Shown here piece after piece: positions 55,101-63,255 of a stretch of 64,000 bases of DNA (the stretch's first letter is position 1; every line of letters starts with the position of its first letter). Source of the DNA: Chitinophaga agri (lineage in GTDB: Bacteria > Bacteroidota > Bacteroidia > Chitinophagales > Chitinophagaceae); contig NZ_CP048113.1 of NCBI RefSeq assembly GCF_010093065.1, positions 3,906,001-3,970,000 on the forward strand, read 5' to 3'. A program made the translations under genes and the position numbers. The notes beneath the pieces are model-generated. The model was given only the letters and a program-made list of their open reading frames with translations, did no database searches and was not told the DNA's origin.

Positions 55101-55370
55101 TGCTTCTCCAAGCGTAAACTCCTGTTGCGTATAACCTACAAATGAGAATACCAGCGTTTCACCTTTCTTAGCGGTGATGCTGAAGTTACCCGCAGGGTCA
55201 GTGGCAGTACCCCTGGCGGAACCTTTAACAGCGACTGTAACCCCGGGCAATGGGTTACCGGAAGCCTGATCGGTGACTTTTCCGATAAATTTAGTCTGAG
55301 CGAATGCGGCACTGGCAAATAACAACAACAGCCAGCAACACGCAAATGTGCGGTAGACATGTCTCTTCAT
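52119..55370 (-). CDS. SusC/RagA TonB-dependent receptor (locus 3)
   Basis: I place the start at 55370 (MKRHVYRTFACCWLLLLFAS), which gives a signal peptide ending AFAQ and 1083 residues; the upstream ATG adds 25 residues without a signal. A carboxypeptidase-D-like domain (GKVTDQASGNPLPGVTVAVK) is followed by the plug (DEVVVTGYATQKKKDLTGAV, TPLYVIDGVPTQNI, YGARAANGVVIVTT) and the barrel ending FLVGVNVGF. There is no STN domain, so it is not coupled to a FecR circuit of its own. Substrate unknown. Confidence 0.95.
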   Translation of the reverse strand: MKRHVYRTFACCWLLLLFASAAFAQTKFIGKVTDQASGNPLPGVTVAVKGSARGTATDPAGNFSITAKKGETLVFSFVGYTQQEFTLGEATSVTIALTEKVGSLDEVVVTGYATQKKKDLTGAVSVVNVDQISRQPTAQVSNQLQGQVSGITVIGSGQPGQEPQVRIRGVNTFGNNTPLYVIDGVPTQNIADLNPNDVASMQVLKDAGSASIYGARAANGVVIVTTKRGKTDGKVRVTYDGYYGTQRPKGGNVWDILSSQEMADLKWMALKNTNPNVVYNDGLYGAGATPRLPDYIAPGGLMEGDPGVDPSKYFVDPNYKTPSDLDKFYRITRANKTGTDWFHEIFKPAYITSHNVSVGGGGEQGSYFLSFNYFDQKGTLLNTYLKRYSIRSNSHFNVSKHVRIGENLAFSVMDNPRIDALTEGSGIGMAFREQPIIPVHDINGNFAGSFSTNGAQLGNARNPVAIQDRTRSNKGLINRLLGSVYGEVDFLDHFTFRTTFGGEIYSGYTHEFTYPEYENAENDKVNSYTETNGNIRNWTWTNALTYAQTIGKVHNIKVVVGTEAFDNNERYSTATTQNYFSFDPDFTNLGSGTGTMNHSSNVLTDGLFSLFGRLDYSLMDKYLLGLVVRRDGSSRFGANNRYGTFPAVSAGWRVSQEAFLKQVTWISDLKIRGGYGIMGNQLNVNASNAFTQFGLSKGSSFYDIGGTSNTINSGFFRTYIGNPNAKWESNINMNVGIDATLFKGKLEITADYYQKRVKDLLFKPELSGTAGRPTPPDVNIAEMKNHGIDLGINVVNLNLTKDLSLTVGATFTSYSNKIVNISGDAPYFDLEARRFNGNFIIRNAVDHPISSFYGYKTVGFWNTAQEITAANEQAQKVTGNVNSVYQTGIGLGRFRYQDTNGDGIITEADRTFLGNPSPDFSYGLNIELKYKGFDFTAFFYGVQGNNIWNQVRWWTDFYPSFAGAKSKTALYDSWRPDNMNAKAPIQENEGSFSTNTVPNSFLVENGSYLRAKNMMLGYTLPRSVLNRVGIEKFRIYVQAANLFTITKYSGIDPEITGSTQAFGLDEGAYPNQRQFLVGVNVGF

Positions 55371-55445
55371 AACGTGAAACGTTTTTTTGGTTAATAAAAA
55401 GCCTGTTCGGGCCCACACTCCGCTTTCGTTGGCAGGTACAGGCAC

Positions 55446-55986
55446 GAAAAATGACCGGGTAAATCAATATCCTGGTCTGAAAGGGACAATATATAACTCC
55501 TTACTTCAGGTCAAAACCATACTATGCTGAGTACTGCAGTGCAGCTCAGCGTCAATATATCCGTGCAAATTGTTTTCTTGGGAAATAGCGTACACACCTT
55601 TTTGTTAAAGACTACAGTTTAGTTTTCTCATACACGTGTTAACATTAAAATTTGCTAAACATGGAATTAGATCTTGGTTACATTAAACACACACTAAAAT
55701 TTCAATTGTTAACTGCATGACAAGGTAACACATTCGATTAATTTAAGCAAGCTAGTTTGTAAATTTTTAATCAGGTTTTAATAAAATACCACCATTATCT
55801 AATTAGGAATTAGGAATTTGGCGCCGGTTGTTGCACGGCTTTAGCGTAATACTCAAAAGCGTACAATGTACATTTATTTCCTGCACTATCTACCTATTAT
55901 AATACCCCCTGGTGTTGTATACTCACACACTTCATACAGCTCAATTCCTAATTCCCAATTAGAACGCGGGAAAGCAGTTAGGGTAA
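55446..55986. other. 541-bp gap with repeat elements
   Basis: No gene. The left part should hold the promoter of susC locus 3. The AATTAGGAATT-type inverted repeat occupies 55799-55962 and continues directly into the palindrome at the end of prfH. Confidence 0.7.
55799..55962. repeat. Inverted-repeat element of the AATTAGGAATT family
   Basis: A left arm at 55799-55820 and a right arm at 55942-55962 are near-perfect inverse copies (about 20 of 21 bases) built from the aattaggaatt core. About 120 bp of unique DNA lies between them. The size and termini recall a small non-autonomous element, but no target duplication was verified. Confidence 0.55.
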
Positions 55987-56028
55987 TTACAGCGGAGCTG
56001 TAATTACCCTAACTGCTTTCCCACGTTC
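55962..56028. repeat. Perfect 26-bp inverted repeat overlapping the 3' end of prfH
   Basis: Arms at 55968-55993 and 55997-56022 are perfectly inverse with a 3-nt loop; beyond one mismatch five more base pairs extend it to 55962-56028. The right arm encodes the last residues of PrfH and the left arm lies mostly beyond its stop. No T-run follows, so it is not a typical terminator. Confidence 0.9.
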
Positions 56029-56616
56029 CAGCTCATTATGCTCCTGCCACTGGTCCTGCTGTTTTGCTACCAGCTGCTCCATCTGCCAGGACATAAACTT
56101 CGCCTCCAGCCGCTCCAGACAAAGCTGCTTATTCTGCAACTGTGACCGGCTGTCCATCGCCAGCACCTGTATGCCTGATGGCAGATGCGTGCCTCTTACT
56201 GCTGTCTCTACTTTATTGACATGCTGACCTCCCGGTCCGGAAGCACGACAGGTTTCCAGTTTAACATCCTTAATATCCCATTTCAACTGCTTATACACAT
56301 CGAAGACGGATACACCGGCAAACCAGTTCTTACGCTTGTGGAACTTCCGGTAGGGACTCTGGGCGATCCACTGAACTGTACCGCTCCAGCCGCCGAGAAA
56401 TGCATCCAGCGTTTTACTGTCGGCCGTACCTGTGTTAAGAAGTAATACGGCCGACAACAACGTGCCCTTCAGATCGCCCTTTTTACTTTCGAGCAGTGTT
56501 ATTTCCAGCCCCTGCTGACGGGCCTCCTTCATCATGATCTCCACGATCTTAGCCACCACTCTTGTGCATTCCGCCGGTCCTCTGCCGGACGTCACCTGTA
56601 TAATTGACTTGCTCAT
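55987..56616 (-). CDS. prfH: PrfH, release-factor-like ribosome rescue protein
   Basis: The 209-residue protein carries the catalytic GGQ motif in RASGPGGQHVNKVETAV (about 125-141), which triggers peptide release in the ribosomal peptidyl-transferase centre. It lacks the stop-codon recognition domain of RF1/RF2, as PrfH does, and has its own N-terminal domain (SIIQVTSGRGPAECTRVVAK). In other bacteria PrfH works with RtcB to free and repair ribosomes whose 16S rRNA has been cut in the decoding centre. Here rtcB ends 3 bp upstream of its start, so the two form one operon. The last residues (GKAVRVITAPL) lie within a perfect inverted repeat, so the natural C-terminus may have been altered. Confidence 0.93.
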   Translation of the reverse strand: MSKSIIQVTSGRGPAECTRVVAKIVEIMMKEARQQGLEITLLESKKGDLKGTLLSAVLLLNTGTADSKTLDAFLGGWSGTVQWIAQSPYRKFHKRKNWFAGVSVFDVYKQLKWDIKDVKLETCRASGPGGQHVNKVETAVRGTHLPSGIQVLAMDSRSQLQNKQLCLERLEAKFMSWQMEQLVAKQQDQWQEHNELERGKAVRVITAPL

Positions 56617-56619
56617 CTT

Positions 56620-58020
56620 TTATTCTTTGTACATTCTTACAATACGTGGCAGGAACCTTCCTTCTATGGCCACTAATTCATCCTGTGCTGCGATCACAGT
56701 TTCAATATCCTTATAGGCCAGCGGATTCTCTTCCACACTGCCACCTATCAGGGTTACATTCGCAGCTGCCAGCATCTTCTTTAATCCTGATACGGTCATA
56801 CTCTCTTTGGCCCGCTTCCGGCTCATTGCTCTGCCCGCACCATGGGAAGCAGAGTGTAATGCCTGTTCTTCGCCCTTACCGGACACGATATAGGCTGCCG
56901 TGGTCATACTGCCGGGAATGATGCCCATCTCACCTTTGTGGGCTGGCGTAGCGCCTTTCCGATGTACTATCACCTTTCTGCCATCTGCCAGCGTATCCTG
57001 CCAGGCGAAATTGTGATGGTTTTCAATGATCGCCAGCGGCTGTATACCCAGTGCTTTAGCCAGGTTAGCGTGTATCCTGTCATGGCAGGCCTTCGCATAA
57101 TCTCCTGCCAGCTGCATGCTGAGCCAGTACTCCTGTCCTGCTTCACTGTTCATATCCAGCCAGGCAAGTTGCTGCGCCTCTCTTGGCAGCTTACAGGTAT
57201 CCATGGCGATCCTGGTATAATGCATCGCCACATTGGCGCCCAGTCCGCGGCTACCGGAATGCGACAACAACGCCACATATTCCTTTGCCGGCAATCCCAG
57301 GGTATTATCCTCCGCTAACGTCACCAGTCCAAACTCAACAAAGTGATTCCCGCTGCCTGAACTGCCCAGCTGACGTGCCGCTTTCTGCTGTAGCTTCCGT
57401 AACATGTCGGTCAACTGAAACGCAGGGTCATCCAGTACGGCATGTTCCTGCATAACTTCCAGTCCGCCTTCCATCCCGAAGTGCGTCCATTCCTTCAATG
57501 CCACCTTCATCTGATACGCATATCTTTTAATGAAACTCTCACCTTCATCAAATATCGATAACGCCATGCGGCAACCAATATCCACGCCCACCGCATAAGG
57601 GATCACTGCATTCTCCGTAGCAAGCACACCACCGATCGGCAAACCATAACCGTGATGCGCATCCGGCATCAGTGCTCCCTGTACGGTTACCGGCAGCGAC
57701 ATAGCGACCTCCATCTGTTTCTTCGCGCCATGCTCGATCTCCTTACCACCGTATATTTTCAGCCTGCCGGTTTCTTCCAGCAAACTAAACTCCTGGTGAT
57801 GGCACTCTTCTACGTCGTCTATAAATGTCGCAGCGATCTTTCCCAGTATCTCATCCCGGAGATACTGCGCAGGTGTCTCTTTCACAGCTGTCAGTAGTGT
57901 GATCAGCTGCTCCCTGGTATGATGCTTAAAATGTTTTGAAATTGTATTAATGACCAGACTTCTTGCACGGTCATTCGTATAACCGATCTTACTCAGTTCT
58001 TTTGTGCGTAAATTGCCCAT
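56620..58020 (-). CDS. rtcB: RtcB, RNA-splicing/repair ligase paired with PrfH
   Basis: I place the start at 58020 (MGNLRTKELSKIGYTNDRA); the upstream ATG at 58116 would add 32 residues of doubtful quality. The 466-residue protein has the RtcB set: MPDAHHGYGLPIGGVLA, VGVDIGCRMAL with the metal-binding Cys, GSSGSGNHFVEFG, LLSHSGSRGLGANVA, ENHHNFAWQ and HRKGATPAHKGEMGI, whose His is guanylylated. RtcB joins 2',3'-cyclic phosphate ends to 5'-OH ends. The companion prfH gene marks it as the RtcB2-type repair enzyme rather than a tRNA-splicing one. The genes are 3 bp apart. Confidence 0.95.
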   Translation of the reverse strand: MGNLRTKELSKIGYTNDRARSLVINTISKHFKHHTREQLITLLTAVKETPAQYLRDEILGKIAATFIDDVEECHHQEFSLLEETGRLKIYGGKEIEHGAKKQMEVAMSLPVTVQGALMPDAHHGYGLPIGGVLATENAVIPYAVGVDIGCRMALSIFDEGESFIKRYAYQMKVALKEWTHFGMEGGLEVMQEHAVLDDPAFQLTDMLRKLQQKAARQLGSSGSGNHFVEFGLVTLAEDNTLGLPAKEYVALLSHSGSRGLGANVAMHYTRIAMDTCKLPREAQQLAWLDMNSEAGQEYWLSMQLAGDYAKACHDRIHANLAKALGIQPLAIIENHHNFAWQDTLADGRKVIVHRKGATPAHKGEMGIIPGSMTTAAYIVSGKGEEQALHSASHGAGRAMSRKRAKESMTVSGLKKMLAAANVTLIGGSVEENPLAYKDIETVIAAQDELVAIEGRFLPRIVRMYKE

Positions 58021-58481
58021 ATGGGTATGCAAATGATTTGTATAATATTCTCCGTTCTGCAGATGATGAACGGCGTTCTTGTGCAATAACAAACCCTTTC
58101 CGCAGATGCAGATCATTGGTGTCCCAACAGGTGCACTGATATACCCTGCCAGCGAATGGCAACAGGCTTCGGTCTCACAACATGGCAGGTGTAACAGGGC
58201 ATAAATATCCTGTCAGACAACTACCGTTGCGGGCGACCAGCTATACATACAGGCATGAGAAATACTGTCGATGAAGGATCATCTCGGTACACTCGCTTCC
58301 AGTAAACTAAAAGGAATAATTGCCTGATTTAGGCAGCGGGCGAAAAGGGTGATATGTGAATACGTTCTGTCATGATTCCTTGTATTTTTAGAAGTGATTA
58401 AATAAGGAATACGGTTGCAAAGGTATATAATTTCTATATTATATCAACTATCTTCGTCTCATCGCTGATAATTTTTTTCTT
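58021..58481. other. 461-bp region between rtcB and the TMEM220-family gene
   Basis: No gene supported apart from the doubtful N-terminal extension of rtcB (to 58116). The stretch must contain divergent promoters; a one-mismatch -7 box TATCTTCG is at 58449-58456 on the plus strand. Confidence 0.45.
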
Positions 58482-58856
58482 ATGAAGATATTCAACATCA
58501 TCTGGTGCATTCTGTTCATCGTTTTCGCCGGACTACAATACAACGATCCTGACCCTTATGTATGGGTACCCATTTACCTGTTTGGCGCAGGCTGTTGTTT
58601 CTTCGCTGCAAGAGGACGCTTTTATAAAAAAGCATACGTATCCGGTATTGTGATCTATCTTATCTATGCAGCATACCTGTTCTTTGATAAGAACGGTGTG
58701 ATAGACTGGGCCACTGAACATCATGGGGAAAACATCGCAGAGACCATGAAAGCTACCAAGCCATGGATAGAAGAAACAAGGGAGTTCTTCGGACTGGCAC
58801 TCCTCATCATTGTACTGCTGGTGAATCATTTTTACGCTGGCAAAAAGAAAGCATAA
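58482..58856 (+). CDS. TMEM220-family small membrane protein
   Basis: The 124-residue protein has four predicted helices and the typical opening of the TMEM220 family: IWCILFIVFAGLQYNDPDP followed by YVWVPIYLFGAGCCFFA. A loop with EETREFFGLALLIIVLLVNH leads into the last helix and a basic end (YAGKKKA). The family occurs in bacteria and animals and has no established function. It is monocistronic and convergent with the ThuA/dehydrogenase gene; a shared terminator is at 58883-58916. Confidence 0.88.
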   Translation: MKIFNIIWCILFIVFAGLQYNDPDPYVWVPIYLFGAGCCFFAARGRFYKKAYVSGIVIYLIYAAYLFFDKNGVIDWATEHHGENIAETMKATKPWIEETREFFGLALLIIVLLVNHFYAGKKKA

Positions 58857-58882
58857 CAGCACTAACAGATAGGTGTAAACGT

Positions 58883-58916
58883 AAACAGGCTGTCCGCATC
58901 TGCGAACAGCCTGTTT
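58883..58916. terminator. Bidirectional terminator
   Basis: An 11-bp perfect stem (58883-58893 and 58906-58916) lies between the TMEM220-family gene and the convergent ThuA/dehydrogenase gene, 26 and 20 bp from their stops. Confidence 0.8.
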
Positions 58917-58936
58917 CGTTTATCTGAATAATACTT

Positions 58937-61900
58937 TTACTTACTCAGCAGCTGGAAAGTAGTAATACCCAGATTACCCTTCTCAGCCGGATCAGCGGAT
59001 TTGATACGCACATATAATGTGTGTTTCTTACCATCTGTCACTGGTGCAAAAGAGACATTCGCCGTATTCGGTGCCTTTGCTTTCGCGCCTACACCAATTG
59101 TCGATTCTCCCAGTTTCACCCCGTCTGCCTTATCCAGGAACAGCTCAACCACATAACCATATTTCAATGGTTCCTGCGTAAAGTAAATAATGTTGATGCC
59201 TGATACTGCTGTGAAGTCAATACCGTTATACGCAGCCCATCCACTCGCTGTCGGGATCAGCAGTTTCTTACCATCAAACTCAAAAGAAGATACCGCATCT
59301 GATTTGTCGTAGGAAGCGGCTGCTATCTTCGGACTTTTCAGTACGATCGCATCTGTACCGGTGATCGGCTTAATACCAGGACCGCCCTTATCTGTATAGG
59401 TGGCGATCAGGTACAGCACACCATTATCCTTTTCCGGTTTACCAGTGGTAGGATCGATGGTACCTGTTACTGGTAATGATGGCGCCTGTTTGTTATTACC
59501 GCCCACTGACATGATATACTCTACCAGCTGATGTGCTTCTGACTGTGACAGGGTAGGATGTGCGGACATCGCTGTTTCACCCCATACACCGCCGCCGCCA
59601 TTGATGATCTTGTTCGCCAGGTAATCAGGCGCATTCGCATCATCTTTGTATTTCGCCGCTACATCTTTAAAGCTTGGTCCGATCGATTTCTCATCTGTCT
59701 TATGACAGGTTTTACAATCGCTTGCTTCCATAATATTCTTACCGGCAATTGCACCTGTAACGATCTGATGGCCCTGTTGGGGAACAGCTGCTTTATCGTT
59801 GCCTTCCATGTATTCAGCTCTTACATAAAGATTTGCTGCATCGATCTTACCATCCGCTGTAGAACCATCTTCCTTATCTTTTACGTCCACACTATATGCC
59901 ACTGGATGACCAGAGAAATAGAACATGGTATTACCGGTCACATTCACTTTCACCTGCGGTGTTTCATTTCCTGCATACAGCTCTATCCCTTTACTACGGG
60001 TGCTGGAGCCTTTGCTATCCTTTACTTCTACTGATACAGCATACTCACCTGCGGTCGTATACGTTACTTCTGTTTCTGGTTCCTTCGTTTCTTTCTTGCC
60101 ACCATTGCCCAGGTACCAGATGTAAGTCAGCTGGTCTCCGTCCGGATCGGAAGAGCCTTTTGCACTCAGTTTCGCCTTGAATGGCAAACCACCTGACAGC
60201 TTATCCACATGGATCTCTGCCACAGGCGCACGGTTACCACCATTATAGTCAATACGTGCCAGACCAGCATCCTTATTCTTACTGAACCAGCCATTACCAT
60301 ACTCCAGTACATAGATGCGGCCATCCGGTCCCATCTCCATATCAATGATCGCATTGAACTTCGTACCCGGCATAAAGTCTTCTGTTTTTGACAGGTTGTA
60401 ATCCTTATCAAAAGTCACTGCTTTGATCCAGCCGCGTACCCAGTCATAGATGAACAGTTTGTTGTTATAATAATCAGGGAAACGGGTTTCCTTTGGATAG
60501 AACTCATTGTAATATACCGGCCCCGCCATCGCATTACGGCCACCGCTACCCATGGATGGAAAGTCAGGAGACTTCGCATACGGATACCAGATAAACGCTG
60601 GCTGTGCAGGGGGAAGGTCTTTGATACCTGTATTGTTGCGTGAGTTATTCACCGGTTTTGCAGGATCGAAAGCGGCACCACTTTTACCGGTTTCATAATC
60701 ATACAAATGATAAGGATAGTTATTACCTACGAACATCGGATAACCAAAGTTGCCCGGTTTCTTTGCCTGGTTAATCTCATCATATCCACGCGGACCACGC
60801 TCCGGATTATCATCGTTCGCATCGGGTCCTACTTCACCCCAGTAGAGGTAACCATTCTTATGGTCCACAGAGATGCGGTAAGGGTTACGTGTACCCATGG
60901 CGTAGATCTCCGGACGGGTATTAGCGGTACCCTGTTTGAACAGGTTACCTTCAGGAATGCTGTAAGAACCGTCTTCATTGATCTTCAGACGGAGGATCTT
61001 ACCACGCAGGTCATTGGTGTTGGCAGATGTACGGCGACCATCATACTGCAGATGTCCCGGACGATCATCCAGCGGAGAATAACCGTTGTTGACATATTTC
61101 TGTCCGGGTTCATCAAATGGCGTACTGTTATCGCCGGTAGAGAGGTATAATAAACCGCCAGGACCGAAGGTGATAGAACCACCGGTATGACAGCAGATAT
61201 TACGTTGTGAATATAACTGGAGAATGATCTTTTCTGATGCAGTGTCCAGTACATTATTCTCGAACTTAAAGCGGGACAGTCTGTTCACTGAAGTATCCGC
61301 AGGAGAATAATAAATGTATACATAATGATTCTTCACAAACTCAGGATCAGCGGCCAGCCCCAGTACACCTTCTTCTGCGTTCACATTTGGCACTTCTGTT
61401 TTATAGTACACACGCAGGGCGCCTGCCTGTGTCAGTTTGTGGGCAGACTGGTCAAAGTACATGATCTCTCCTCTGCGCTGTGCAACGAGGATGTTGAGAT
61501 CAGGAAGGATGGTCATCTCAGTTGGTTCAAAGAACTCACCGGATATCAGGACATTTTTAGTGAACCTGTTCTCTTCAGGTACACGTAATGTTCTTGCCTG
61601 TGCATAATCCAAAATATTGTTCTTACCGATAGCATATTTAATACCACCGAGAATATGCGCCAGGAACTCTTTTTCTGTATAGGATTCGTTGGTATGTCCC
61701 AGCTCTGTATAGAAAGCACGGCCACCATCGAAGTCGTGGTACCAGCTGATCGGATGTTCAGGTCCGTTGGTGCCACCTTCATAAGTTTTCTCATCAACCG
61801 TGATCAGCTTATGCGTGTTCTTGTTGATCTTTTTGAAGTTGTACCACTCATCGGTATGTTCCCATGAATCAGGCGACGTAGCGGTAGCCAGGAAGGATTT

Positions 61901-62353
61901 ATCCTTTACGGTCAGTTTAGCTTTGTGTGTGCCGGCAGGGTGATTATCAAAATAAGCCCCTACCAGTTCTCCATACCATCCCCATTCATATTCGGTGTCG
62001 GTAGCAGCGTGGATACCGACGAACCCGCCGCCTGACTGGATATATCTTTCAAAATCGGCTTCCTGATAGTTGTCCAGCACATCGCCGGTCGTATTCAGGA
62101 ATATAACTGCAGCATATTTCTGCAGCGAGTCTTCTGTGAAGTTAGCGGCATTCTCCGTAGTATCTACGTCAAAACCGTTTTCCTGTCCCAGTTTCTGAAT
62201 GGCCTGTATGCCGGCAGGGATAGCTGCATGGCGGAATCCTGCTGTCTTGGTAAACACCAGTACTCTCGGATTGCCTGGCCGGGTTTTCTTCTGGCAACCG
62301 GTCATTACTGTGCCCAGTAAGACCAGCATCATCATTACGTACCTGATTTGCAT
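58937..62353 (-). CDS. Large lipoprotein: ThuA domain + PQQ-type sugar dehydrogenase + PKD + cytochrome c
   Basis: The 1138-residue protein has a lipoprotein signal (TVMTGC, Cys20). Domains in order: ThuA-like (about 28-242, KTAGFRHAAIPAGIQAIQKL, IHAATDTEYEWGWYG and HPISWYHDFDGGRAFYTELG), a six-bladed glucose/sorbosone dehydrogenase propeller (about 268-705, with EEGVLGLAADPEFVKNHYVY and CCHTGGSITFGPGGLLYLST), a PKD domain (about 708-795), a single cytochrome c (CKTCH at about 880-884, with Met at about 929), and a beta-sandwich end (about 1005-1136) that resembles a carbohydrate-binding module. It is likely to oxidise a surface or periplasmic sugar and pass electrons to its own heme. It shares its operon with ThuA and DUF1080 genes. 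Confidence 0.92.
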   Translation of the reverse strand: MQIRYVMMMLVLLGTVMTGCQKKTRPGNPRVLVFTKTAGFRHAAIPAGIQAIQKLGQENGFDVDTTENAANFTEDSLQKYAAVIFLNTTGDVLDNYQEADFERYIQSGGGFVGIHAATDTEYEWGWYGELVGAYFDNHPAGTHKAKLTVKDKSFLATATSPDSWEHTDEWYNFKKINKNTHKLITVDEKTYEGGTNGPEHPISWYHDFDGGRAFYTELGHTNESYTEKEFLAHILGGIKYAIGKNNILDYAQARTLRVPEENRFTKNVLISGEFFEPTEMTILPDLNILVAQRRGEIMYFDQSAHKLTQAGALRVYYKTEVPNVNAEEGVLGLAADPEFVKNHYVYIYYSPADTSVNRLSRFKFENNVLDTASEKIILQLYSQRNICCHTGGSITFGPGGLLYLSTGDNSTPFDEPGQKYVNNGYSPLDDRPGHLQYDGRRTSANTNDLRGKILRLKINEDGSYSIPEGNLFKQGTANTRPEIYAMGTRNPYRISVDHKNGYLYWGEVGPDANDDNPERGPRGYDEINQAKKPGNFGYPMFVGNNYPYHLYDYETGKSGAAFDPAKPVNNSRNNTGIKDLPPAQPAFIWYPYAKSPDFPSMGSGGRNAMAGPVYYNEFYPKETRFPDYYNNKLFIYDWVRGWIKAVTFDKDYNLSKTEDFMPGTKFNAIIDMEMGPDGRIYVLEYGNGWFSKNKDAGLARIDYNGGNRAPVAEIHVDKLSGGLPFKAKLSAKGSSDPDGDQLTYIWYLGNGGKKETKEPETEVTYTTAGEYAVSVEVKDSKGSSTRSKGIELYAGNETPQVKVNVTGNTMFYFSGHPVAYSVDVKDKEDGSTADGKIDAANLYVRAEYMEGNDKAAVPQQGHQIVTGAIAGKNIMEASDCKTCHKTDEKSIGPSFKDVAAKYKDDANAPDYLANKIINGGGGVWGETAMSAHPTLSQSEAHQLVEYIMSVGGNNKQAPSLPVTGTIDPTTGKPEKDNGVLYLIATYTDKGGPGIKPITGTDAIVLKSPKIAAASYDKSDAVSSFEFDGKKLLIPTASGWAAYNGIDFTAVSGINIIYFTQEPLKYGYVVELFLDKADGVKLGESTIGVGAKAKAPNTANVSFAPVTDGKKHTLYVRIKSADPAEKGNLGITTFQLLSK

Positions 62354-62424
62354 GATAGTTTTTATATTGTTTATACTGTATGCAGGCGGCGTTTACTTTC
62401 TTCACGTACGCCCCGCATTAGGGA

Positions 62425-63243
62425 TTACTTTTTAGCCTTTATATTCATCGCATAGCGTAGTCCACCCAATACATGCTGCAGGTATGCCTGATCTGCATAC
62501 GATTCCTTCGTGTGGCCCAACTCCGTGTAGAAGGAACGACCACCTTCAAAATCATGATACCAGGCCATAGGATGGTTGTCACCATTCTTTCCACCTTCAT
62601 AAGAGCTTTCATCGATCTTAATCAGTACGTGTACATCCGGATTGAGGTCTTTGAAGTTATACCATTCATCCCAGCGTTGCCATTTTTCCTGCAGATGGCT
62701 GGTGGAGGGATTGTTACGGTCTACTACGATGAGGGTGGCATCCTGCTGTTTCGGGTGACTGGTAAACCAGGCGCCTGCCAGTTTATTGTACCATGGCCAG
62801 CCATATTCCGTATCGGTTGCTGCATGGATGCCCATATAGCCACCGCCATTGTGAATATAGTTTTGCATAGCGGTCTGCTGTTCATCATTCAGCACATCTC
62901 CTGTTGTATTCAGGAACAGGACAGCTGCATAACGTTTCAGATTCCTGGTACTAAACGCAGCAGCATCTTCCGTAGTATCTACCGCAAAGCCGTTCTCCTG
63001 ACCCAGTTTGATCATGGCCAGTTTAGCCACCGGGATACAGTCATGCCGGAAACCGGCTGTTTTAGAGAATACGAGTAAACGGGGAAGGCGTTTTTTAGCA
63101 GACACGGACTGACTGGTAAAGGCGAGACATACAGTCAGCAGTAAGGATGTCGCTATAAAAGAAACATTACGGACGCCGAATGAATGACCATTCGTCATCT
63201 GTAATGTTTCGTTATTTGTTTTTCTCACGTGGATATTCTTCAT
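62425..63243 (-). CDS. ThuA-domain secreted protein
   Basis: The 272-residue protein has a signal-like segment (FIATSLLLTVCLAFTSQSVS) and a single ThuA-like domain: LVFSKTAGFRHDCIPVAKLA, AAVLFLNTTGDVLNDEQQTA, GGGYMGIHAATDTEYGWPW and AWYHDFEGGRSFYTELGHTK. ThuA is known from trehalose/sucrose utilisation, where it handles 3-keto derivatives; its fold is class-I glutamine-amidotransferase-like, here without a nucleophile Cys at the usual place. It is closely related to the N-terminal domain of the large protein encoded 71 bp downstream. The pair likely arose by duplication. Confidence 0.9.
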   Translation of the reverse strand: MKNIHVRKTNNETLQMTNGHSFGVRNVSFIATSLLLTVCLAFTSQSVSAKKRLPRLLVFSKTAGFRHDCIPVAKLAMIKLGQENGFAVDTTEDAAAFSTRNLKRYAAVLFLNTTGDVLNDEQQTAMQNYIHNGGGYMGIHAATDTEYGWPWYNKLAGAWFTSHPKQQDATLIVVDRNNPSTSHLQEKWQRWDEWYNFKDLNPDVHVLIKIDESSYEGGKNGDNHPMAWYHDFEGGRSFYTELGHTKESYADQAYLQHVLGGLRYAMNIKAKK

Positions 63244-63255
63244 ATTAAAGTGGTA

